A stretch of 64,000 nucleotides of DNA from Lachnospiraceae bacterium (GTDB lineage Bacteria; Bacillota; Clostridia; Lachnospirales; Lachnospiraceae), in the NCBI GenBank assembly GCA_022510725.1, contig JAFLSW010000003.1, positions 1-64,000 of the forward strand, in the 5' to 3' direction. Positions within the stretch are counted from its first letter, which is position 1. Every line of letters starts with the position of its first letter. The notes under the pieces are model-generated. The model saw only the letters and a program-made list of their open reading frames with translations, did no database searches and was not told the origin of the DNA. Below, piece by piece: positions 33,244 through 41,045 of the stretch. The position numbers and the translations under genes were made by a program.

Positions 33244-35088
33244 TTAAGATACCTGTTCAAACTGGGATTGATAAAGCTGGGCATAAAAGCCTTCTTTGGC
33301 AAGCAGCTCCTGATGATTTCCCTGCTCTACTATATCGCCGTCCTTCATCACTAAGATCAAATCTGCATCTCTTATGGTAGAAAGCCTATGGGCAATGATA
33401 AAGCTGGTCCTGCCTTTCATCAGGTTATCCATGGCTTTCTGGATCCGGATCTCCGTACGGGTATCTACGGAAGAGGTAGCTTCATCCAGGATCATGATCC
33501 TGTTATCCGCCAGAATGGCTCTGGCAATGGTCAGAAGCTGTTTCTGACCCTGGGAAACATTGCTGGCATCTTCGTTTAATTCCATATCATAGCCGCCGGG
33601 CAGGGTCTGGATAAAGTGATGGGCATGGGCTGCCTTTGCTGCCGCAATGACTTCTTCATCGGTAGCTTCCAATCTGCCATAACGGATATTTTCCATAATG
33701 CTGCCTTTAAACAGCCAGGTATCCTGCAGCACCATACCAAAAGCATCCCTTAATTCCCTGCGGTTAAAGTCTTTAACATTGTGTCCGTCCACCTTGATGG
33801 CACCGCCATTTACATCATAGAAACGCATCAGGAGTTTTACCATAGTGGTCTTTCCTGCACCGGTAGGACCCACAATAGCAATCTTTTGCCCTGGCGCAAT
33901 ATCTGCACTAAAGTCGTGGATAATGATCTTATCTTCGTTATAACCAAAGGAAACATGATCAAAGGTAACTGCTCCTTCCAGGCCCTTGGTGCTTACAGGC
34001 TCATCCACAAGCTGATCTTCCTCTTCCTCATCCAAAAACTCAAAGACACGTTCCGCCGCTGCTGCCATGGACTGTACCATGTTTGCCACCTGCGCGATCT
34101 GCTGGATGGGCTGGGTAAAATTCCGCACATACTGGATAAAGGCCTGGATATCGCCGATGGTGATCGCGCCTTTAATAGCCAAAATACCGCCGGATAAGGC
34201 TACTGCCGCATAACCCAGATTACCCACAAACATCATGATAGGATGCATCATACCGGATAAGAACTGAGACTTCCATGCGGAATTGTACAAGGTCTGATTG
34301 GTCTTATTAAATTCTTCGATCACATCTTCTTCTTTGTTATAGGCCTTGATCACGAGATGTCCTGCAAAGTTTTCTTCCACCTGTCCGTTGATATGTCCCA
34401 AATATTCCTGTTGCGCGCGGAAGAACTTCTGTGACCTTTTCATGACCAGGCCGATCAGGGATGCAGAAATAGGAAGAATAACCAATGCGATCAGGGTCAT
34501 CAAAGGGGAGATGGACAACATCATGACCAGTACGCCCACCATAGTGGTGACAGATGTAATGATCTGGGTAATGCTCTGGTTTAAGCCCATGCCCAGGGTA
34601 TCCACATCATTGGTAATACGGGAAAGCACTTCACCGTAGGTGCGGCTTTCAAAATATTTCATAGGCATCCGATTGATCTTAGCCGAAAGCTCTTTTCTCA
34701 TACGATAGCAAAGCTTCTGGGTCACACCGCTCATGATAAAGCCCTGCAAAAAGAGAAAGAGGGAACTGACAAGATATAGGCTTAATGTAAATAATAGAAT
34801 CTGTCCGATATAGCCGAAATCAAATCCGCCGGTACCGGTGATCTTGCCGATCATGCCTTCGGAAAGAGCAGTAGTTGCCTTTCCTAAGATCTTAGGTCCC
34901 ACAACATTAAATAAAGTGGAGACCATAGCAAAGATCATAACAAAGAATATGGCGATCCGGAAACTGCCCAGATAACCCATCAACTTCTTAATGGTCTTCT
35001 TTAAATCTTTGGGTTTTTCTCCCGGCATCATGCCGCCATGAGGTCCTCTTCTTCTGGGAGGCCTGCTTACCTGTTGTTTTTCTTCCAT
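33244..35088 (-). CDS. ABC exporter half-transporter, catalytic subunit of a heterodimer
   Basis: 614 residues: a charged N-terminus (RPPRRRGPHGG), a six-helix type IV exporter membrane domain (about 35-330) and a nucleotide-binding domain with Walker A GPTGAGKTT, signature NVSQGQKQ, Walker B ILDEATSSVD and switch HRLST. The catalytic glutamate is intact, whereas the partner gene's is not, giving the usual asymmetric pair. The signature has Gln instead of Gly at one position. Starts four bases after the partner's stop. Substrate unknown (lipid, peptide or drug). Confidence 0.93.
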   Translation of the reverse strand: MEEKQQVSRPPRRRGPHGGMMPGEKPKDLKKTIKKLMGYLGSFRIAIFFVMIFAMVSTLFNVVGPKILGKATTALSEGMIGKITGTGGFDFGYIGQILLFTLSLYLVSSLFLFLQGFIMSGVTQKLCYRMRKELSAKINRMPMKYFESRTYGEVLSRITNDVDTLGMGLNQSITQIITSVTTMVGVLVMMLSISPLMTLIALVILPISASLIGLVMKRSQKFFRAQQEYLGHINGQVEENFAGHLVIKAYNKEEDVIEEFNKTNQTLYNSAWKSQFLSGMMHPIMMFVGNLGYAAVALSGGILAIKGAITIGDIQAFIQYVRNFTQPIQQIAQVANMVQSMAAAAERVFEFLDEEEEDQLVDEPVSTKGLEGAVTFDHVSFGYNEDKIIIHDFSADIAPGQKIAIVGPTGAGKTTMVKLLMRFYDVNGGAIKVDGHNVKDFNRRELRDAFGMVLQDTWLFKGSIMENIRYGRLEATDEEVIAAAKAAHAHHFIQTLPGGYDMELNEDASNVSQGQKQLLTIARAILADNRIMILDEATSSVDTRTEIRIQKAMDNLMKGRTSFIIAHRLSTIRDADLILVMKDGDIVEQGNHQELLAKEGFYAQLYQSQFEQVS

Positions 35089-35091
35089 GGT

Positions 35092-37281
35092 TTATGCCTC
35101 CTTTTCTTCTAATCCAAGCTCTTTTGCGGAAAGCTGGGATCTTGCGATCTGTTCATATACTTCACAATTTTTAAGCAGTTCTTCATGGGTGCCCATGCCC
35201 ACGATCTTTCCTTCGTCCAACACCAGTATCTTATCTGCATGGAGAATGGTGCTGATACGCTGGGCAACGATCAAAACGGTACAGTCCTTTACCCGTTCCA
35301 TCAGGGCCTTTCTAAGAAGGGCATCTGTCTTCATATCCAATGCTGAAAAGCTGTCGTCAAACACCAAGATCTTTGGTTTGCGCACAAGGGCTCTGGCAAT
35401 GGCAAGGCGCTGCTTCTGTCCACCGGAAACATTGGAGCCGCCCTGAGAAATGGAGCTGTCAAAGCCATCCTTCTTTTCCTCTATAAAATCTGCTGCCTGG
35501 GCAATTTCTGCCGCTTCTTTCAGCTCTTCTTCATTTGCATCCTTTTTACCAAAACGAAGGTTAGAAGCAATGGTTCCCGAGAAAAGAACGCCCTTTTGGG
35601 GAACAAAGCCTACAGCCTTTCTTAAATCCTTCAAAGGAATCTTTCTGATATCCACACCATCTATGGAAATGGAACCTTCCCGCACATCATAAAATCTGGG
35701 CAGGAGATTTACCAAGGTGGATTTACCGCAGCCCGTACTTCCTATAATGGCTGTTACCTGTCCCGGCTCTGCAGTAAAGTCAATATCTGAAAGCACATCC
35801 GCCTTTGCTTCGGGATAAGCAAAGTGTACATGCTCATAGGTTACCCTTCCTTTTTCTACTTCCAAGGGCTTTGCTTCCTCATCATCCAGAATAGAGGATT
35901 TTGTCCGAAGCACCTCATCGATACGCTCTGCAGCCACACCGGCACGAGGCAGCATAATGGACATCATAGTCAGCATCAGGAAAGACATAACGATCTGCAT
36001 GGAATAAGTAATAAATGCTGTCAGTCCTCCTACCTGAAGCATGCCTGCATCGATCCTGTGAGCTGCCACCCAGGTGATCAGAATGGAGGTACCGTTCATA
36101 ATGAGCATCATACCCGGCATCATGATGGACATAACTCTGTTGGTAAAGAGCTGGGTTTTGGTCAACATCCTGTTGGCATCATCAAACCGTTCTTCTTCCT
36201 TTTCCTCTCTGCCGAAAGCACGGATGACCAGAAGACCGGTCAATATCTCTCTGGAAACCAGATTGACCCGGTCCACCAAAGTCTGCATCAATTTAAATCT
36301 GGGCATGGTAATGGAAACCAGTGTTATGACAAAGCCCATGATCACCACCACAGCCAGGGCAATGGTCCATCCCATGCCTGCATTGGTATGTATTACTTTT
36401 ATAATGCCGCCGATACCGATGATAGGAGCAAAAAGCACCATTCTAAGAAGCATGATGCTGACCATTTGCACCTGCTGGATATCGTTGGTACATCTTGTGA
36501 TCAGGGATGCGGTGGAGAACTGATCGATCTCCCCATTGGAAAATCCCATAACCCTGGAAAAGACTTTTTCCCTTAGATCCCTGCCGATGCCGGCGCCCAC
36601 TCTGGCAGAAAACAATCCCACCATGACGGTAACAACACCTAACAGCAGCGCAAGGAGCAGCATGCGAAATCCGGAATAAAGCAAATAGGATATCTGTATC
36701 TTATCCACATCCACCCCTGCTGCTTTGTTGCACTGGATAGCATACTGCAATGCCATGGAACGGACGGTGCTTTCTCCTGCTGCATCTATCATATTGATAA
36801 TGGAAGCCCTTCCCTGTTCTATGAGAGTTTCCAACTTTTCCGGCAGGCCGCCAGAGGATAAAAAGGCTGCTGCATCACCGGACCCGCCGGCTTCCAAACT
36901 GCCGCCGGCAATTCCCGATTCCTGTATGGATGCCGACACTTGGTAAGCCAATGCTAATGGTACCAGTAATTGGGAATCCGCTTCCTGCAGCTCCTCCTCA
37001 CTAAGTGCCTTTCTCACATAAAAGGCTCCCTCTTCCTCATAATCGGATGCCCACAATTCTTTTTCCTCATCCGTCATGAGAAAGGCAGTCATGGTATAAG
37101 TTTCTTTTGTGATTTTTTCCGGCAGAATGTATTCCGTTCCGCCGTTGATGATGCCCACATCGATGATGTTGGAAGTGTATTGGGGCAGAGACAGATCACA
37201 ATATGCCTGCACCATGAGCAGACAGACTACGATCAGCACGCTTTTCCAATAGGGCACCATGTTTTTAAATAATTTTCCCAT
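35092..37281 (-). CDS. ABC exporter half-transporter, degenerate-site subunit with large external loop
   Basis: 729 residues, about 115 longer than its partner. The extra part is an extracytoplasmic insertion between the first and second membrane helices (about residues 40-190), acidic and Gly/Ala-rich in the middle. Walker A is GSTGCGKST and the signature is NVSGGQKQR, but Walker B reads VFDDSFSALD: the catalytic glutamate is Asp, which defines the non-hydrolysing site of heterodimeric exporters. Switch region AQRIST has Gln for His, consistent with that. First gene of the pair. Confidence 0.92.
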   Translation of the reverse strand: MGKLFKNMVPYWKSVLIVVCLLMVQAYCDLSLPQYTSNIIDVGIINGGTEYILPEKITKETYTMTAFLMTDEEKELWASDYEEEGAFYVRKALSEEELQEADSQLLVPLALAYQVSASIQESGIAGGSLEAGGSGDAAAFLSSGGLPEKLETLIEQGRASIINMIDAAGESTVRSMALQYAIQCNKAAGVDVDKIQISYLLYSGFRMLLLALLLGVVTVMVGLFSARVGAGIGRDLREKVFSRVMGFSNGEIDQFSTASLITRCTNDIQQVQMVSIMLLRMVLFAPIIGIGGIIKVIHTNAGMGWTIALAVVVIMGFVITLVSITMPRFKLMQTLVDRVNLVSREILTGLLVIRAFGREEKEEERFDDANRMLTKTQLFTNRVMSIMMPGMMLIMNGTSILITWVAAHRIDAGMLQVGGLTAFITYSMQIVMSFLMLTMMSIMLPRAGVAAERIDEVLRTKSSILDDEEAKPLEVEKGRVTYEHVHFAYPEAKADVLSDIDFTAEPGQVTAIIGSTGCGKSTLVNLLPRFYDVREGSISIDGVDIRKIPLKDLRKAVGFVPQKGVLFSGTIASNLRFGKKDANEEELKEAAEIAQAADFIEEKKDGFDSSISQGGSNVSGGQKQRLAIARALVRKPKILVFDDSFSALDMKTDALLRKALMERVKDCTVLIVAQRISTILHADKILVLDEGKIVGMGTHEELLKNCEVYEQIARSQLSAKELGLEEKEA

Positions 37282-37325
37282 GTTTCACTCCTCCTACAGC
37301 CTTTACACAAGGGGCTGCATGACCT

Positions 37326-38009
37326 TTACACAAATGCATAATAGATTGCAAAAAAGACCACCGGCACCAAAAGAGCCGGAAGCATATTTAAGGTTTTGAT
37401 ATCTTTAATCTTTAAAATGGAAATACCGGAGCTGGCGATCAGAAAACCTCCCACAACAGAAATCTCCGTCATCATATCGGGGGTCATAAAATCTCCCAAT
37501 AAGCAGGCAAGAAGATAGATGAGTCCCTGCCACAAAAATAAAACCCCTGCCGTCAATACCATACCGATCCCGTAAGCGGACGCCAGTACACAAGATGTGA
37601 CCAAGTCCAAGGTTGCATTGGTAAACAGATAGGTGTTGTCTCCATATAATGCGCTGTTGATGGGTCCTAAAATAGACAGGGTCCCGATGCAGAATAAGAG
37701 GATGCCCGTAGAGAGCCCCTCTCCGAGTCTGCCCTTCCCTGAAAACCGCTGGGTCATCTTCTGGAACCGATTATCGATATCCAATACGGTTCCCAGAAGA
37801 CTTCCCAGGGCAAGTGCTACAATGAACAAAACGGGAAAATTGCTTTTTGGCATATTCTGTACTACCGCATTGATCCCAAGACCGGTGGCAGCCAGACCCA
37901 TGGCATTGAACAAAGCTTCCTTATACTCTTCCTTAATGCCTTTTTTGATAATGCTTCCCGTAACGCTTCCGATTATGATGGTGCTTGTGTTGACAATGGT
38001 TCCTAACAT
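37326..38009 (-). CDS. DUF554 family membrane protein
   Basis: 227 residues with about six or seven helices. Typical DUF554 features are the N-terminal GTIVNTSTIIIGSVTG, then GLGINAVVQNM and a small-residue-rich C-terminus (GGFLIASSGISILKI). The family is described only as membrane proteins of unknown, possibly transport, function. The ATG at 38009 has GGAG 8 bases upstream; the track's 38045 has no ribosome site and lies inside a long inverted repeat in the leader. Confidence 0.9.
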   Translation of the reverse strand: MLGTIVNTSTIIIGSVTGSIIKKGIKEEYKEALFNAMGLAATGLGINAVVQNMPKSNFPVLFIVALALGSLLGTVLDIDNRFQKMTQRFSGKGRLGEGLSTGILLFCIGTLSILGPINSALYGDNTYLFTNATLDLVTSCVLASAYGIGMVLTAGVLFLWQGLIYLLACLLGDFMTPDMMTEISVVGGFLIASSGISILKIKDIKTLNMLPALLVPVVFFAIYYAFV

Positions 38010-38036
38010 GATTTTCTCCGTTAATGGTTCTATTCT

Positions 38037-38105
38037 GATAGCCATATGTACCTATATACCATATGGCTATCTTTCTATTTTAGTGCAATTGTTCCATTTA
38101 TTCAA
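38037..38105 (-). promoter_or_regulatory. DUF554 gene promoter with perfect 12-bp inverted repeat
   Basis: Minus strand TTGAAT (38100-38105), 17 bases, TAAAAT (38077-38082). The predicted start is near 38070, so the transcript begins in a perfect inverted repeat with 12-base arms GATAGCCATATG (38037-38048) and CATATGGCTATC (38060-38071), 11 bases apart. It can act as an operator or as a 5' hairpin in the mRNA. Confidence 0.5.
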
Positions 38106-38141
38106 CAATTGACTTCCATATTCACGGAAAAAACACAACTT

Positions 38142-40154
38142 TTATTTCCTGACAATGGCGTAATACAGCTTTGCAGTCAGACTGTATACCATGATATAGA
38201 CCAATGTAAATGCCAGATAGCAGCCTATTATGCTATACACAAACAGCCTTGTATTGCTTAAGTTTAATACGATCAGGATCTTTTCGATCAAGGGATAGGC
38301 AAAGGCCACATGCACCCCTGCCGTCAACAGCGGCAGGAAAAAAACCGTCAGGATCTGGGCGCGAATGGATGACTTTACATCCTCCTGACTCATGCCCACA
38401 TTCTGCATGATCACATATCTGTCCCTGTCATAATAGCCCTCGCTGATCTGCTTGTAATAGATCATCAAAATGGTTGCCATGGAGAAGATCAACCCCAGGA
38501 AAATACCGATGAAGAAAAAGGCTGTGTAAATGGAATAAAAACTACCTTCTCCATTGGCTCTGGACTCTCCGTAAACCTCCCTGAGCTCTCCGCTTTCTTC
38601 CAAAAGAGAAAGTCCTGCCACGATCTCCTTATGAGCTTCTATCTGTACTTCACTGCTGCCTTCCACATTAACGCCATACATGTAGCTGATAGAACCGACG
38701 GCATCTCCCTTTACTTCTTTTAACTGCTGATACAGCATCTCCAAGGCGGTCTTGGAGGGGACTACCACATAGTAGGTCGGCATGACATCAGCTTGGGCAT
38801 TATCAAAGAAATCATCCAGTCTTCCTGCAATGGTAAATTCCAGATCATCGACTACAAATTTGTCCGAAGGAATCTGTCCATAAGCGGAATAAACCAAAAC
38901 CTCCCCTTCATTCAGCACTGCATTTTCTTCCATGATCCGATTGTAATCATCCAGTACAACAAAGGTTAAGTCGGATAGATTATTAAGGCTTTCTGATATG
39001 GAAAGATTCTGAAGAGTCTCCATATCCGTAACAAATTTCTCTCCGTTCCAGACACCGGAAAAATAGACATATTCAAGCCCCTGTTCTTCAGTAGGAACAA
39101 GACCTTTTTCCTCTATAACCCGCCTAACCAGCTCATCCACCAAAGCGTAATTTTTGCCAAACTCATTTTCATGGACGCGAACCACATAGCTCATAGGATA
39201 ACGGCTTACGATCAGGTCCTTCACTCCCACCATCAAAGCGGTGGTAGATGAAACCGTGACCAACACCATAGTGGATAAGATACAGATGTTGGCAAGTCCT
39301 ACCGCATTTTGTTTCATACGGTACAGCATGCCGGAAATACCGATAAAGTTCCTTGTCTTATAATAAAACCGCTTATTTGACCGCAGGATCTTTAAGAGGG
39401 TAATGCTTCCTGCAGTAAACAGAAAATAGGTTCCGAAAATGACCAACAGCACCGCGATAAACATATTGGTAATGGCTACAAGAGGATTCTTGGTTGTTAT
39501 GGAGATGTAATAACCGGCTCCTAAACATACCAAGCCAAGCAATGCCAAAAACCACTTGGCCTTGGGTTCTTTTTCTCCTACATTGCTGCTTTGCAGCATT
39601 TGAATGGGTTTAAAGGTATATACCTTTCTCACTGTATTTAAGTACAGCAGAAAATAAATGACCGCAAACAAAATAATGGTAGTGATGATGGCTTTCCTGT
39701 ATATGTGAAATCCCAAAGGAACCTCTGCATCCAAGATCCGTAAGATCAAAAGGTACATCAGCTTATCTAAGGAAGTACCGAACAAAAGACCCAGGCCCAG
39801 AGAGAGGATGGCAAGATAAATGCTTTCCAGTCCCACCATTTTGGACAAGTGCTTTTTTTCCATGCCCAGTATGTGAAACAGACCGAATTCCTTTTCCCTT
39901 CTTTTGGTGATAAAGCTGTTGATATAAAAGAGAAAGATCACCGCAAAGACCCCTACTACATTGCTGCCGAAATTCAACACCTGCTTTACATTATCTCCTC
40001 CTGACAACTGAAGGATTCCTTCATTTAAAGACAGGGATTTCATGATGTAGAAAAAGGCAATGGTAATAACACAGGTAATCACATAGGGAACATAGATCTT
40101 GCTGTTTTTCCGAATATTGTTTGTGGCTAATCGTCCATAGAAAAAACTAGTCAT
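38142..40154 (-). CDS. BceB-type FtsX-like ABC permease
   Basis: 670 residues with the ten-helix BceB layout: helix 1 near 20-45, three helices near 55-165, pairs near 200-250 and 280-310, a large extracytoplasmic domain (about 320-530) and three C-terminal helices. Such permeases expel or release cell-wall-active peptide antibiotics (bacitracin type) and also sense flux for the BceS-type kinase. ATG at 40154 overlaps the ATPase gene by 8 bases, with AGGTGG 8 bases upstream. Its kinase and regulator are encoded further upstream, not directly next to it. Confidence 0.9.
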   Translation of the reverse strand: MTSFFYGRLATNNIRKNSKIYVPYVITCVITIAFFYIMKSLSLNEGILQLSGGDNVKQVLNFGSNVVGVFAVIFLFYINSFITKRREKEFGLFHILGMEKKHLSKMVGLESIYLAILSLGLGLLFGTSLDKLMYLLILRILDAEVPLGFHIYRKAIITTIILFAVIYFLLYLNTVRKVYTFKPIQMLQSSNVGEKEPKAKWFLALLGLVCLGAGYYISITTKNPLVAITNMFIAVLLVIFGTYFLFTAGSITLLKILRSNKRFYYKTRNFIGISGMLYRMKQNAVGLANICILSTMVLVTVSSTTALMVGVKDLIVSRYPMSYVVRVHENEFGKNYALVDELVRRVIEEKGLVPTEEQGLEYVYFSGVWNGEKFVTDMETLQNLSISESLNNLSDLTFVVLDDYNRIMEENAVLNEGEVLVYSAYGQIPSDKFVVDDLEFTIAGRLDDFFDNAQADVMPTYYVVVPSKTALEMLYQQLKEVKGDAVGSISYMYGVNVEGSSEVQIEAHKEIVAGLSLLEESGELREVYGESRANGEGSFYSIYTAFFFIGIFLGLIFSMATILMIYYKQISEGYYDRDRYVIMQNVGMSQEDVKSSIRAQILTVFFLPLLTAGVHVAFAYPLIEKILIVLNLSNTRLFVYSIIGCYLAFTLVYIMVYSLTAKLYYAIVRK

Positions 40155-40914
40155 ACAACTCACCACCTGTCGAAAGGAAAGTCAGGGTGTCAGAAATCTT
40201 TTGATACATTTCCTCATTGCTGTGATTGCCCCTGTAAAGCTGATGGAATACTTCTCCATCCTTAATAAACAACACTCTGCCTGCATGGCTTGCAGCTTTT
40301 ACGGAGTGGGTTACCATGAGAATGGTCTGTCCCTCTGTGTTGATCTTATTAAAAAGGTTTAACAACGCATCTGATGATGCGGAATCCAGCGCGCCGGTAG
40401 GCTCGTCAGCCAGGATCAGCTTTGGCTCCATAATCAGGGCTCTTGCTACCGCCACTCTCTGCTTTTGTCCACCGCTTATTTCATAGGGAAACTTACGGAG
40501 CAATTCGTGAATGCCCAGCTTGTATGCCATCTGCTCCACCTTTTCCCGAATCTCGGGATAGCCCTTCTTTGCCAGTACCAAAGGCAGGGAAATATTATCA
40601 TAAAGGGAAAAGGTATCTAAGAGATTAAATTCCTGAAATACAAATCCCAGATTATCCCTGCGGAAAGCTGACAACTCTTTCTCTTTTACTGTGGACATAT
40701 CCTTGCCGTCCAAAATGACTGCTCCTCCCGTAGGGGCATCCAAAGCTGCCAGAATGTTTAACAATGTGGTCTTGCCGGAACCGGATTCTCCCATGATGGC
40801 GATATACTCTCCCTGTTCCACCATAAAGGATACATTGGAAAGGGCTTCCACCTGATTACCGCCAAATCGTGTGGTATAAATCTTGTTCAGGCTTTTTACT
40901 TCTAAAATTGACAT
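40147..40914 (-). CDS. BceA-type ABC ATPase
   Basis: 255 residues of the MacB/LolD-like ATPase class: Walker A GESGSGKTTLLN, Q-loop FQEFNLLDTFSLYDN, signature ISGGQKQRVAVARAL, Walker B LILADEPTGALD and switch MVTHSVKAA. The C-terminal extension with GEVFHQLYRG is typical of BceA/VraF subunits. Coupled to the permease by an 8-base overlap. AAAGGAGG lies upstream of the ATG. Two TGTCAC repeats sit in its promoter region. Confidence 0.93.
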   Translation of the reverse strand: MSILEVKSLNKIYTTRFGGNQVEALSNVSFMVEQGEYIAIMGESGSGKTTLLNILAALDAPTGGAVILDGKDMSTVKEKELSAFRRDNLGFVFQEFNLLDTFSLYDNISLPLVLAKKGYPEIREKVEQMAYKLGIHELLRKFPYEISGGQKQRVAVARALIMEPKLILADEPTGALDSASSDALLNLFNKINTEGQTILMVTHSVKAASHAGRVLFIKDGEVFHQLYRGNHSNEEMYQKISDTLTFLSTGGELYD

Positions 40915-40982
40915 TTTTCTGCCTCCTTTTGCATTGTATCCTTATTATGACAAAACAGCCTCCATGTCCGACATCGATTCTC

Positions 40983-41009
40983 GTGACATTTTGGCTGTTT
41001 ATTGTGACA
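40983..41009 (-). promoter_or_regulatory. TGTCAC direct repeats upstream of the BceA-type gene
   Basis: Minus-strand TGTCAC occurs at 41004-41009 and 40983-40988, a period of exactly 21 bp, in the 131-bp gap before the ATPase gene. A CATAAT -10 candidate lies near 40944-40949 with a poor -35. This suits an activator-dependent promoter for the OmpR-type regulator at 45494-46168. No consensus was tested. Confidence 0.35.
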
Positions 41010-41045
41010 ATATTGTAAGATTTCAGGACTTTTTCTTAAAATTCA

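Noticed and set aside
35824-36576. 250-residue plus-strand ORF rich in histidine
   Set aside because: Lies wholly antisense within the ABC exporter gene, has no ribosome site and a composition expected from the opposite frame.
36974-37272. Split or frameshifted ABC exporter gene because of its extra length
   Set aside because: The reading frame is continuous, and the added residues form an external loop between the first two helices, so it is an insertion and not a fusion error.
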